Assembly: GCF_015714715.1 (NCBI RefSeq)
Contig: NZ_WAHS01000001.1
Coordinates: forward strand, 1,240,001 to 1,304,000
Origin: Aestuariivirga litoralis
GTDB lineage: Bacteria > Pseudomonadota > Alphaproteobacteria > Rhizobiales > Aestuariivirgaceae
Length of the DNA stretch: 64,000 nucleotides
Direction: 5' to 3'
Every line of letters begins with the position of its first letter. Position 1 is the stretch's first letter. The notes under the pieces are model-generated. The model had not been told where the DNA came from, did no database searches, and was given only the letters and a program-made list of their open reading frames with translations. This document shows, in pieces, positions 10,159 to 17,741 of this stretch. A program made the translations under genes and the position numbers.

Positions 10159-11177
10159 CAGTGCCTCCCCAGGCGCGCAACGCCGAGCGCCGCGCCATCC
10201 AATTTCACCGGCGGTGCCGATGTGCGAATGCCAAAACGCAGCTTGGCCGAACGCGCACGCGGATTGGTGCGGGCCTCGGCTTCACTGGCTGCCACAGCAC
10301 CGCGCTCCACCTGCGTGAAACCCGGCGCATTCTGAGCTTCTAGCAAGGGCATATGGCGCGAGGCTTGCGGGGCCTTGCCGCTGCGAAGCTGGAAAAAGCG
10401 CTTCACGATGCGGTCTTCCAGCGAATGGAAAGTGACGACCACCAGACGGCCACCCTCTTCCAGAATTTCCTCGGCGGCACCAAGGGCTTCGGCCAATTCC
10501 TCAAGCTCGGCATTCACGTGAATGCGGAGTGCCTGGAAGGTCTTGGTGGCGGGGTGTGTGCGGTCGGTGGCGCGCTGCTTGCCGGTGGCGCGCTCAACAG
10601 CGCGCACCAGATCGAACGTCGTCAATAATGGCGCTTCCGTGCGGGCCTTTACGATGGCGCGGGCAATGGCGCGTGAGCGCGGCTCGTCACCCAAAACGAA
10701 AATGATATTGGCCAAGTCTTCGGCGGCCAGCGCGTTGACATAGTCTTTGGCGGAGGGACCGTCCTTGCTCATCCGCATGTCGAGCGGGCCGTCCTTCTGG
10801 AAAGAAAACCCGCGGTCTGCCTCATCGAGCTGCATGGAGGACACGCCAATGTCGAGCACCACGCCCCGCACTTTTTCGAGGCCGAGGTCACGCGCGACGT
10901 CTTGAAGCGTGGAGAATGTGCCCTGCACCAAGCGCAAACGGCCAGCAGAACTTTCCACCAGCACCTGCCCTGCAGCGATGGCGGTTGGGTCGCGATCAAT
11001 GGCGATCACTTGCGCTTGGGGAGATTCTAAAATGGCCTGCGTGTAGCCGCCGGCGCCGAAGGTGCCATCGATGAAAATCCCGCCAAGCTGCGGCGCAAGC
11101 GCCGACAGCACTTCGGGCAGCATGACAGGCACATGGCGGTCGTAAATCGGGGGCGAATTCGCAGATTTCGGGGGCAT
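10158..11177 (-). CDS. rsmH: 16S rRNA (cytosine(1402)-N(4))-methyltransferase
   Basis: SAM-dependent enzyme that methylates N4 of C1402 in the 16S rRNA decoding centre. It is 339 residues long. It has the N-terminal [10 protein letters not shown] segment, SAM motif I as [12 protein letters not shown], the [14 protein letters not shown] motif and the late [14 protein letters not shown] motif of the MraW family. It is the first gene of the dcw operon here; mraZ, which usually precedes it, is absent. RsmI, which modifies the 2'-O of the same nucleotide, is encoded at the right end of this window. Confidence 0.97.
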   Translation of the reverse strand: MPPKSANSPPIYDRHVPVMLPEVLSALAPQLGGIFIDGTFGAGGYTQAILESPQAQVIAIDRDPTAIAAGQVLVESSAGRLRLVQGTFSTLQDVARDLGLEKVRGVVLDIGVSSMQLDEADRGFSFQKDGPLDMRMSKDGPSAKDYVNALAAEDLANIIFVLGDEPRSRAIARAIVKARTEAPLLTTFDLVRAVERATGKQRATDRTHPATKTFQALRIHVNAELEELAEALGAAEEILEEGGRLVVVTFHSLEDRIVKRFFQLRSGKAPQASRHMPLLEAQNAPGFTQVERGAVAASEAEARTNPRARSAKLRFGIRTSAPPVKLDGAALGVARLGRH

Positions 11178-11186
11178 GGGTGTTAC

Positions 11187-11202
11187 GGGTTGTTAACCAC
11201 CC
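11187..11202. promoter_or_regulatory. Imperfect 16-bp palindrome before rsmH
   Basis: GGGTTGTTAACCACCC reads the same on both strands except for one base pair. It lies 10-25 nt upstream of the rsmH start, where a ribosome binding site would be, and I see no good Shine-Dalgarno sequence there. A direct repeat (ATCGTTTC / TTCGTTTC at 11229 and 11245, one 16-nt step apart) lies further upstream. A role as operator for the dcw operon is a guess. Confidence 0.3.
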
Positions 11203-11278
11203 CAACATGCCCCGCCGTCTCTTAACAAATCGTTTCAAATGCGATTCGTTTCAGGGCTTTGCAGCCGCCTCAAAAGAG

Positions 11279-11660
11279 ATGCCAGTTGGCCTGTAAGCCG
11301 GGTTCTGTCCAAGCCGGTTGCCCGGCTCTGGATGACCATTCATCTGGAGCCTGTGTCGCCACAGGCTTCGTGCAACCAACCCGGGTGGCCAGCCGGAAAA
11401 GCCCCGGTGACCGAAGTCACCATGCCACCCCTATTTGGTTTTGCTCCAAGTGGGGTTTGCCTGGACCGCCCCTGTTACCAGGGGCGCGGTGCGCTCTTAC
11501 CGCACCTTTTCACCCTTGCCATGCAAGCATGGCGGTTTGTTTCTGTGGCACTTTCCCTGGGGTTACCCCCGCCAGGCGTTACCTGGCACTTTATTTCCGT
11601 GGAGCCCGGACTTTCCTCTCCCGCCCCGAGGGACAAGAGCGGCCATCCAGCCAACTGACT
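11279..11660 (-). ncRNA. rnpB: RNase P RNA (class A)
   Basis: Catalytic RNA of RNase P, which removes 5' leaders from pre-tRNAs. On the minus strand the conserved GGAAAGTCCGGGCTCC block (from about 11616) and the 3' block ACAGAACCCGGCTTACA (from about 11307) are both present. The ends are set by the P1 helix: CAGTTGGC at 11650-11657 pairs perfectly with GCCAACTG at 11283-11290. The length of about 380 nt is normal for alphaproteobacteria. Open reading frames crossing this stretch on the plus strand are spurious. Confidence 0.95.
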
Positions 11661-11665
11661 GCCTG

Positions 11666-11694
11666 CCGTTAGGCTGCGAAAGGCCCGGGGTCAA
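11666..11694 (-). promoter_or_regulatory. Candidate sigma-70 promoter of rnpB
   Basis: On the minus strand TTGACC (11689-11694) and TAACGG (11666-11671) are separated by exactly 17 nt. The predicted start at about 11660 coincides with the 5' end of RNase P RNA deduced from the P1 helix. The -35 is good and the -10 is weak. Confidence 0.6.
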
Positions 11695-11759
11695 TCTCCA
11701 CTTGAAATCCCTTGGTTAAGGGCCATGTGATGCGCGGCCCAAGGAGGCCTGAAGCAGAG

Positions 11760-12122
11760 ATGGAACATACCGAGACGATCAAAACCATGAAAAGGCTGAA
11801 ATGGATGGCCCTCGTCATGGATTCGAAATTTGGTATTCCGTTCACACGGTTCCGCTTCGGCGTCGACACGCTCTCCAACGCCGTGCCCTTCGCCGGCAAC
11901 GCCGTGATGACCATGGCTTCGCTTTACATGGTGTGGAAGGCCTATGAGATGGGGGCACCGCGTGGCCTTCTAGCCCGCATGGTCGGCAACGTAGCGGTTG
12001 AAGCCGGCCTCGGCGCCATTCCCGTGGTGGGCATCGTGCTTGATACGCTTTACATGGCAAATATCCGCAACGTGGAGATGTTGGCAGAATTCCTGCGCGC
12101 CCAAGGCGTGATGGTGGAATAA
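11760..12122 (+). CDS. DUF4112 family membrane protein
   Basis: Function unknown. The 120-residue protein matches the DUF4112 pattern: a charged N-terminus, the DSKFGIPFTRFRFGVD segment, two hydrophobic helices (about residues 45-65 and 80-105) and the conserved VPVVGIVLDTLYMANIRN-like end. The ATG at 11760 is preceded by AAGGAGG at 11741-11747; an upstream ATG at 11712 has no such signal. It diverges from rnpB and stands alone on its strand before the next small gene. Confidence 0.8.
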   Translation: MEHTETIKTMKRLKWMALVMDSKFGIPFTRFRFGVDTLSNAVPFAGNAVMTMASLYMVWKAYEMGAPRGLLARMVGNVAVEAGLGAIPVVGIVLDTLYMANIRNVEMLAEFLRAQGVMVE

Positions 12123-12175
12123 TTAATCCCGGCCACTCGGTGGACTTGAGCGTTCAATCGACTATGCTTGCGTGC

Positions 12176-12652
12176 ATGAGCCTTAGAACTGCCCTGCTTG
12201 CCGCGGTCATCATGGCGCAAGCAACTCCGTTGCTGGCCCAGGAACGCGAGTGGAGTCTCAACACCACAGATACCCAGACTTTTCTGGTGTTCGGTGTACC
12301 CGACACTGACGATGTGGGTTTGAGCTTCTGGTGCGAGCCTGGCAAGCCCGGCATGTCAGCCTTCCTGCCAGAGCCCAATTTGAAGCTGAAGCGCGGCCAG
12401 AAACTGCCGATGAAAATCCTCACAAATGGCAAAACCACCACTCTCCCCGCCAGTGCAGACAAGGACGATGCCAGCGGGCTTTTCACTGTGGAAGGCAAGT
12501 TCACCCAGAAATCATCTTTGGTCCAGGATCTGCGCAAGGGCGATGCCGTGACGGTGACTGTGCTGACCCACAGTTCGACCTATCCACTGACGGATGCCGA
12601 TTTCGACGGTTTCATCGAAAGCTGCAACGGGATTGCGCAGCCGGATAATTAA
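12176..12652 (+). CDS. Putative periplasmic protein
   Basis: Not recognised. The start at 12176 (MSLRTALLAAVIMAQATPLLAQ) gives a clean Sec signal peptide with likely cleavage after LLAQ, and about 136 mature residues. In-frame starts at 12140 and 12164 would only lengthen the n-region. The mature part looks like a small beta-rich domain with two cysteines (in SFWCEPGK and ESCNG), which could form a disulphide. The 3' end overlaps the convergent amidase gene by 4 nt. Confidence 0.65.
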   Translation: MSLRTALLAAVIMAQATPLLAQEREWSLNTTDTQTFLVFGVPDTDDVGLSFWCEPGKPGMSAFLPEPNLKLKRGQKLPMKILTNGKTTTLPASADKDDASGLFTVEGKFTQKSSLVQDLRKGDAVTVTVLTHSSTYPLTDADFDGFIESCNGIAQPDN

Positions 12653-13389
12653 AGGGCGCGCAGCAACTTGTGCAGCGTGGTCACCGTAGAAGCATCGGCG
12701 ATACCGTCCACTCTCTCGCGGCGGAAGTGGCGCTGGAAGGCTTCGACCACGATCCGCGTGCGCTGATCAAAGCTGCCATTCACTTCGAGACCATAGCCAT
12801 AAAGTTTCAGCATGGCCTGCAGCGCCATCACCGGATCGCCGCTGTCTCCCATCTGAAGGAAACTGCCGCCGCTGAGCGGCTCTGGTGCAACGTAATGGCC
12901 GACGCCTTGTTCGTGCAGAAAGCCCCAATCGAATTTTTCGCCCGGATCAATCTTGCGACCCGGCGCTATATCAGAATGCGCAAGCACGTTGCGCGGCTTA
13001 ATGGCGTTGCGCTGGATGATGTCTTTCGACAATGCCGCCACCGCCTGCATCTGCGGCAACGGGAAATCCTCATAGCCAAGGGAATGGCCGGTGTTCTGGA
13101 TTTCGATGCCGATCGAGAGCGAGTTGATGTCCTCATCGCCATGCCACAGCGAAACGCCTGCATGCCAGGCGCGCGCCGCCTCGTCGACCATCTGCACAAT
13201 CGCACCCTGCTCATCGACCAGATAGTGGCAGGACACTTCGCTCTGCGCGTTGCACAGCCAGTCGCAGGCTTTCTGCGCGCTGCTCATGCCGGTGTAATGC
13301 AGAACCAGGACCGAGATGGGCTTGCCCACACGCCGCTCATTGATATTGGGCGAAAGCTGCACGCGGTGCGGCAGGCCGGTGCCGATCAC
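12649..13389 (-). CDS. N-acetylmuramoyl-L-alanine amidase (AmpD/AmiD type) with peptidoglycan-binding domain
   Basis: Zn-dependent amidase_2 enzyme that cleaves the MurNAc-L-Ala bond of peptidoglycan or anhydro-muropeptides. The 246-residue chain has the catalytic domain at about residues 20-160. Zn ligands are His31 (VLHYTG) and His138 (LAHSDIAPGRKIDPG), and the GIEIQNTGH segment is typical. Residues 170-246 form a PG_binding_1 repeat (GDSGDPVMALQAMLKLYGYG). No convincing signal peptide is seen, so it may act in cytoplasmic cell-wall recycling. Its start overlaps the stop of the TerB-DnaJ gene by 4 nt. Confidence 0.88.
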   Translation of the reverse strand: MIGTGLPHRVQLSPNINERRVGKPISVLVLHYTGMSSAQKACDWLCNAQSEVSCHYLVDEQGAIVQMVDEAARAWHAGVSLWHGDEDINSLSIGIEIQNTGHSLGYEDFPLPQMQAVAALSKDIIQRNAIKPRNVLAHSDIAPGRKIDPGEKFDWGFLHEQGVGHYVAPEPLSGGSFLQMGDSGDPVMALQAMLKLYGYGLEVNGSFDQRTRIVVEAFQRHFRRERVDGIADASTVTTLHKLLRAL

Positions 13390-14069
13390 GGCGTATGCAT
13401 CCGCTCAATCTCGGCATAGGCGCTGTTGATGCGAGCCAGCCTGTCGGTGGCCAGCTTGACCATTTCTTCGGGAACGCCGGCTGCGATCTGCTTGTCGGGA
13501 TGCAGCTCCTTCACCAGCTGCTTGTAGTGGCGTTTCACTTCGGCCAGCTTGGTCTCCGGCTCCACGCCCAGCACTTCGAAAGGATCGTCCTTGATCGCCA
13601 CATGGCGGGCGCGGATGCGCAGCCACTCAGCCCCAGTGAAGCCGAAAATCCCCGCCACTTCTTCGAGATAGGCAATCTCTGCCGGGTGGACCACCTTGTC
13701 GGCCTTGGCGATGTGGAACAGCCCGTCGAGCACCGTTTCCAGCACATGCGATTTGGGGCCGAAAAGTTTAGCCACTTGCGCGGCATAGGTTTCAAACCCG
13801 GCAATGTCCTGCTTTGCGGTATTGAACACGCGGGTCACAGCGGCGGAATCTTTTTCAGGCACATGGAATACCTGGAAAAAGGCGCGCTCTTCAGAATCTG
13901 TCACCACGCCATCGGCTTTGGCCATCTTGGCACCAAGCGCAATCATGCCGATGGTGAAGGCAACAGACTTCTCCGGCGGCTTTGCGCCACCGGTCACGCC
14001 TTCAAGCGAGCCTGAAAGGCTGTCGCCAAGGGATTGGACAAATTCAGTAATGCGGGACCAGACCGTCAT
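13386..14069 (-). CDS. TerB-like and DnaJ domain protein (DjlA-like)
   Basis: Co-chaperone-like protein of 227 residues. Residues 35-140 resemble a TerB/DjlA central domain (acidic helices with KADGVVTDSE and KADKVVHPAE repeats). Residues 163-225 are a J-domain with the HPD triad at 190-192, so it should stimulate a DnaK-type ATPase. Unlike E. coli DjlA there is no N-terminal membrane anchor. It is coupled to the downstream amidase by a 4-nt overlap. Confidence 0.85.
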   Translation of the reverse strand: MTVWSRITEFVQSLGDSLSGSLEGVTGGAKPPEKSVAFTIGMIALGAKMAKADGVVTDSEERAFFQVFHVPEKDSAAVTRVFNTAKQDIAGFETYAAQVAKLFGPKSHVLETVLDGLFHIAKADKVVHPAEIAYLEEVAGIFGFTGAEWLRIRARHVAIKDDPFEVLGVEPETKLAEVKRHYKQLVKELHPDKQIAAGVPEEMVKLATDRLARINSAYAEIERMHTP

Positions 14070-14107
14070 TGTATCAGTCTAGCGGATTCGGAAACAAGGG
14101 GAAGGGT

Positions 14108-14443
14108 TCAGGCTTTCTTGCGGAAATAATACAGCCAGTGGTAGACGGGCACGTCGATATCGAGACCCTGCGCCAGGCGCTGTTCCACATGCCAGGCGCG
14201 GCCGGCGGTCCAAATCGTGGCCATGGCAATCGGGACGACCGACAAGGCCAGAAGCACCAGAATGACTATATCCGGCAAACCGATCATTTTCGAAAAGGCC
14301 CAGACCGAGGCCACAACGGCAGCACCAATCAGGCAAAAGGTGACCAGCGTAGCGCCCGCAGCGGCGATGAAACAGCCAAGCGGGCTGAAGGCTTGCTTGC
14401 CGGATTTCGGCGTGCGTTCGGGCGTAATGACTTCCTGGCTCAT
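14108..14443 (-). CDS. Small two-helix membrane protein, unknown function
   Basis: Not recognised. The ATG at 14443 (MSQEVITPERTP) gives 111 residues with two adjacent hydrophobic helices (about residues 25-50 and 55-78) and a charged C-terminal part ending in FRKKA. An earlier in-frame ATG at 14491 would add an unconvincing N-terminus running into a GC-rich inverted repeat. It lies 38 nt beyond the start of the TerB-DnaJ gene on the same strand and could share its transcript. Confidence 0.6.
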   Translation of the reverse strand: MSQEVITPERTPKSGKQAFSPLGCFIAAAGATLVTFCLIGAAVVASVWAFSKMIGLPDIVILVLLALSVVPIAMATIWTAGRAWHVEQRLAQGLDIDVPVYHWLYYFRKKA

Positions 14444-14504
14444 GCAGGCACATATGCCGCTTCGGCCCTGATTAATCAAGGCCGGCGGCATATCTGTTCA
14501 GAGC

Positions 14505-14774
14505 CTACCAGTGGTGCATGTGGCGCCAGTGCCGATGGCCGCCCCACCCGCCGCCGCCAAAACCGAAGCCGAAACTGATCACCGGATTGGGTTGGTAATA
14601 CGGATAGGGCTGGGCATAATATGGATAATACCCCGGCGAATAAGCATAAGGCACATAATGGTGCCGCCAGTGATGGTGTTTGACATAATGATGCCGTTTG
14701 TGAGCATCAGCTGGCGCGGAAGCCGTGCCTGCCAAAAGCACCACGGCGCCAACAGCGATCAGAAGCTTCTTCAT
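14505..14774 (-). CDS. Small secreted His/Tyr/Gly-rich protein
   Basis: Unknown function. The 89-residue protein has a Sec signal peptide (MKKLLIAVGAVVLLAGTASA) and a mature part dominated by His, Tyr, Pro, Gly and Trp: HKRHHYVKHHHW near the start, a YYPYYAQPYPYYQP stretch, then a Gly-rich patch and HRHWRHMHHW at the end. The ATG at 14774 has AGGACA upstream. It is the last of three consecutive small genes of this composition on this strand. Metal binding or envelope lining is possible but not shown. Confidence 0.7.
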   Translation of the reverse strand: MKKLLIAVGAVVLLAGTASAPADAHKRHHYVKHHHWRHHYVPYAYSPGYYPYYAQPYPYYQPNPVISFGFGFGGGGWGGHRHWRHMHHW

Positions 14775-14880
14775 GGAATGTCCTTTCATCAGGGATGATT
14801 GATGATAGAACCGCAGGTTCATGGCAAAGTTTCGCCAGTACACGTGAAATTTTCGTAAGGCGGCTTGTCGCTGGTCCAGA

Positions 14881-15222
14881 TCAGTTGCGCAGCAAATCGT
14901 TGCGGTTGGAGTTGCCCAGGTATTGATACGGCAGGTCATCATCAGAACCATTTGTCGCGAACGAATTTTCCGCATCGCGCGGCCATTTAGGCAGATAAGC
15001 CGGATAGTAGCCGTCATAGAAAGCATAGCCGGAATAGGCGCCAAATTTCGGGACGCTGTAGCTGTAGACTGGATATGGCGAATGGTTGCGCAATCCAGAG
15101 TGATGAACATGCTTCTTCTTGTGAACATGGTGGTGTCGCGGGGATTGGCATCCCCCGGCCAAGGCATCACCCGCACCAAGCAGCAATCCTGCCAAGCTCA
15201 GGGCCAAAACCAAAACTTTCAT
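14881..15222 (-). CDS. Small secreted His/Tyr-rich protein
   Basis: Unknown function. From the ATG at 15222 it has 113 residues with a signal peptide (MKVLVLALSLAGLLLGAGDALA). The mature start carries a histidine cluster (PRHHHVHKKKHVHH), followed by a Tyr-rich, aromatic middle and an Asp/Asn-rich tail (GSDDDLPYQYLGNSNRNDLL). An alternative ATG at 15249 lies upstream. It is the second gene of the three-gene group of small secreted proteins. Confidence 0.65.
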   Translation of the reverse strand: MKVLVLALSLAGLLLGAGDALAGGCQSPRHHHVHKKKHVHHSGLRNHSPYPVYSYSVPKFGAYSGYAFYDGYYPAYLPKWPRDAENSFATNGSDDDLPYQYLGNSNRNDLLRN

Positions 15223-15310
15223 GTCACCGCGCGTCTTCCATTGCGTCATGTATCAACAACCTTTTGGCAGGGGGCAAGTTCCATCGTCCCCTGCTTCTCT
15301 CCAACCTCAA

Positions 15311-15628
15311 CTACGGGCAATCGCAGTTGCAGGGCGGATAGGGATAATACATGGGCGGTGGAGGCGGCGGTGGCAAGTAGGCGTAAATCGGGGGCGGCAT
15401 AGGCGGCGCATAGTAATAAATCGGAGGTGGCAAATAACGCCGGGTGCGCCGGTGCACGATGATGATCTCGCGGCGCTGTTCATACCTGAAGCCGCCGCCA
15501 AAACCGCCGCTGAAATGGCCCCCGCCGCGATGGTTGCCGCCCCCACCGCCATTCTTGGCGGCGGCTTCAGCCGCTGTGGAGCACAACAGGGCCCCTATCA
15601 GGGCCATACCCAAAACACTCAGCTTCAT
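15311..15628 (-). CDS. Small secreted Gly/Pro/Tyr-rich protein
   Basis: Unknown function. The 105-residue product has a signal peptide (MKLSVLGMALIGALLCSTAAEA). After cleavage come a glycine-rich block, a basic segment with RYEQRREIIIVHRRTRR, and a long proline/tyrosine-rich tail ending in CNCDCP. The three terminal cysteines could bind metal or form disulphides. It is the first of three small genes on this strand and has an inverted repeat 37-58 nt upstream. Confidence 0.65.
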   Translation of the reverse strand: MKLSVLGMALIGALLCSTAAEAAAKNGGGGGNHRGGGHFSGGFGGGFRYEQRREIIIVHRRTRRYLPPPIYYYAPPMPPPIYAYLPPPPPPPMYYPYPPCNCDCP

Positions 15629-15664
15629 CACACACTCCCACAAAAGGATGTTGCCGCATCTCTT

Positions 15665-15686
15665 ATGGTTAAGCGACCTTAACCAT
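15665..15686. promoter_or_regulatory. Inverted repeat of TTAACCAT half-sites
   Basis: ATGGTTAAG and CTTAACCAT form a perfect 9-bp inverted repeat around CGAC. Each arm contains TTAACCAT, known as a CtrA half-site in Caulobacter. The TTAA cores are 6 nt apart, not the canonical 7. It lies between the metF stop and the start of the small secreted protein gene at 15628, so it may be an operator or a weak terminator. Confidence 0.35.
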
Positions 15687-15715
15687 GCGCCCGCGCGGTG
15701 ACAAGGGTGTGAAGG

Positions 15716-16579
15716 TCAGTCCGGAGTGCTGCCAGTGCCGAGGCCCAGCATGCGGCAAATGGCATAAACAAGATCAGAACGGTTCAGCGTGTAGAAATGG
15801 AAATCCTCCACCCCCTCGCGCTGTAGAGCCTGCACCTGCTCGGCGGCCACCATGGCAGCAACCAGGTTCCGGGTTTCCGGCTCCTGGTCGAGGCCGGAGA
15901 AGCGCTTGGTCATTTCGGGTGGAATATGCGCGCCGCATTTGGCCGCAAATTCCTGGGCGCGGGCAAAATTGGTGATCGGCAGAATGCCGGGCAACAGTTT
16001 GATATTGATGCCGCGCGCCGCGATACGGTCGCGCAGCCGCAGGAAAAACGCGTTGTGAAAGAAGAACTGGCTGATCGCCTGGGTGGCGCCATGGTCTGCC
16101 TTGTCGGCAAGGAAGGCCAAGTCCTCCTCAATGGAAACTGACTCAGGATGCTTCTCGGGATAGGCCGAGACCGTCACTTCAAAGTCACCGATCTTGCGGA
16201 TCCCGCGCACCAGATCTGCGGCGTTGCGGTAGCCATCGGGATGCGGCTGGAAGCGCGTGCCCACGCCCTGGGCTGGATCACCGCGCAGAGCCACGATGTG
16301 GCGGACGCCGGCTTCGTGAAAGGCGCGGACGACTTCGTTCACTTCAGCCTTCGATGCACTCACGCAGGTCAAATGCGCGGCAGGCTTGAGGCTGGTTTCC
16401 TCCACGATGCGGCGCACCGTGCCCAGCGTACGGTCACGGGTGGTGCCCCCTGCCCCATAGGTCACCGAGACAAAACGCGGTGCCACGCTTTCGAGTTTGC
16501 GCAGTGCCTTCCACAGGCCCACTTCAGCGTCATCATTTTTCGGTGGGAAGAATTCGAAAGAGACAGAAAGCTTGCTCAT
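15716..16579 (-). CDS. metF: 5,10-methylenetetrahydrofolate reductase
   Basis: Flavoenzyme that reduces 5,10-methylene-THF to 5-methyl-THF, the methyl donor for methionine synthesis. The 287-residue TIM-barrel shows the N-terminal SFEFFPPK motif, VTYGAGG, the HLTCVSAS strand and ALRGDPA. The ATG at 16579 is chosen because it overlaps the stop of the upstream regulator as ATGA; the frame is open further upstream but inside that gene. Being cotranscribed with a SahR-like regulator fits methionine-cycle control. Confidence 0.95.
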   Translation of the reverse strand: MSKLSVSFEFFPPKNDDAEVGLWKALRKLESVAPRFVSVTYGAGGTTRDRTLGTVRRIVEETSLKPAAHLTCVSASKAEVNEVVRAFHEAGVRHIVALRGDPAQGVGTRFQPHPDGYRNAADLVRGIRKIGDFEVTVSAYPEKHPESVSIEEDLAFLADKADHGATQAISQFFFHNAFFLRLRDRIAARGINIKLLPGILPITNFARAQEFAAKCGAHIPPEMTKRFSGLDQEPETRNLVAAMVAAEQVQALQREGVEDFHFYTLNRSDLVYAICRMLGLGTGSTPD

Positions 16580-17565
16580 TGCTGCCTGGCCTTGCTGAGA
16601 GCAGCGGGCTGAACTTTCGTCGCGGGTGCCGATGCAAGCCAAAGGGACACAGTGAGTCCGGTTCCGGATTTCAGCCATGGCGGCGGCAAGACGCGGTGTT
16701 CACTCAAAGTAAGGCCGGCGCGCGCGAGATAAGATGACATCTGCTCAGCAGAAATCCCCAAACGGCGATGGGCATGGGCGGCGCGCAAGTCTTCCAGTTC
16801 ATGGGGTGCGAAATCCACCACGATCATTTTTCCCCCCGGTTTCAGTATGCGGCGAGCTTCCATCAGGGCCCGCTGCGGATCGTCCAGAAAGTGCAGCACC
16901 TGGTGAATGGAAATCAGGTCGGCGGTGCTGTCGGCAAACGGCAGAGCGTAAATATCGCCCTGTCTGACCTGAGCATTCTTGAGTGACGTTGCTTCCAGCT
17001 TGGCGCGCGCGATGGCCAGCATGTCGCGGCTCTGATCGATGCCCCACAGATGCGTGGCCTTGCCATTCAGCAGTTCAAGAATACGGCCGGTGCCGGTGCC
17101 CAGATCCACCACGGTGTCAAAATGTGCGTCACCCAACATGGCTAGGAACGCGGCTTCCACCTCCTCCTCATGCACATGCAGCGAGCGCAGCTCCTGCCAG
17201 CTTTCGGCATTGGCGGCGAAATAGGCGGCAGCGGCATCCTGGCGCTGGCCTCTGATCTGTTCGAGGCGCGCGAGATCGCCTTTCAGTTGATCATCATGGC
17301 CGGGCAACATTTCAACCAGCGCCCGCGAGAGCGCGCCACCCATGCCCTGCTCGCGCTGGCGGAAGAGAACCCAGTTTCCTTCCTTGTGGCGGGTGATCAG
17401 GCCAGCCTCAGCCATCAGCTTCAGATGGCGCGACACACGCGGCTGGCTTTGGCCCAGCACCTGGGTCAGCTCCGTCACATTCATCTCGCCATGCGAGAGG
17501 GCAAAAAGAATGCGAAGCCGGGTGATTTCGGCTACTGCTCTCAAACCAGCCAGTAATTCATCCAT
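16576..17565 (-). CDS. ArsR-family regulator fused to SAM-methyltransferase-like domain (SahR-like)
   Basis: Predicted transcription factor of the methionine cycle. Residues 1-75 are an ArsR winged helix (VTELTQVLGQSQPRVSRHLK as recognition region). Residues 110-320 are a class I methyltransferase fold with an intact motif I, VVDLGTGTGR at 152-161, and LKPGGKMIVVDFAP. The domain probably senses S-adenosylhomocysteine or SAM rather than methylating DNA; this is inferred from the SahR group of ArsR regulators. The gene forms an operon with metF and has the shared palindrome 17 nt before its ATG, so it is likely autoregulated. Confidence 0.85.
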   Translation of the reverse strand: MDELLAGLRAVAEITRLRILFALSHGEMNVTELTQVLGQSQPRVSRHLKLMAEAGLITRHKEGNWVLFRQREQGMGGALSRALVEMLPGHDDQLKGDLARLEQIRGQRQDAAAAYFAANAESWQELRSLHVHEEEVEAAFLAMLGDAHFDTVVDLGTGTGRILELLNGKATHLWGIDQSRDMLAIARAKLEATSLKNAQVRQGDIYALPFADSTADLISIHQVLHFLDDPQRALMEARRILKPGGKMIVVDFAPHELEDLRAAHAHRRLGISAEQMSSYLARAGLTLSEHRVLPPPWLKSGTGLTVSLWLASAPATKVQPAALSKARQQ

Positions 17566-17582
17566 GTTGCAGCACCAAAACT

Positions 17583-17602
17583 ATATAAACATATCTTTAT
17601 AT
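17583..17602. promoter_or_regulatory. SahR-type operator upstream of the regulator-metF operon
   Basis: ATATAAACATATCTTTATAT, a 20-bp inverted repeat with one mismatched pair. It matches the perfect palindrome at 36492-36511 in 19 of 20 positions and sits at the same distance, 17 nt, from the start codon it precedes. On the coding strand both copies are followed by AGTTTTG. It overlaps a likely TATATA -10 element, which suggests repression by steric block. Confidence 0.75.
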
Positions 17603-17741
17603 AGCTTGCCGGAACTTCGATTTCCAGCTAAAAAGCGTCGTAAATGGAAAAAGCTTGCGGGCTGCCCGAATATTTTGCCAAAACATCTTCACATTGCCAC
17701 AGTCAGCCGCCAATTTGACCCGTAATTCAAGGATCATAACT

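Noticed and set aside
11239-11719. Overlapping plus-strand reading frames of about 94-139 codons
   Set aside because: The region is RNase P RNA on the minus strand, shown by its conserved core and P1 helix.
14461-14494. GC-rich inverted repeat around TGATTAATCA between two small genes as a terminator
   Set aside because: No T-run on either side and a mismatch in the stem; may be chance or a weak bidirectional element.
17566-17741. Possible SAM-II or SAM/SAH riboswitch before the metF operon
   Set aside because: The leader before the regulator ATG is too short and is occupied by the palindrome; no riboswitch-like pseudoknot could be drawn.
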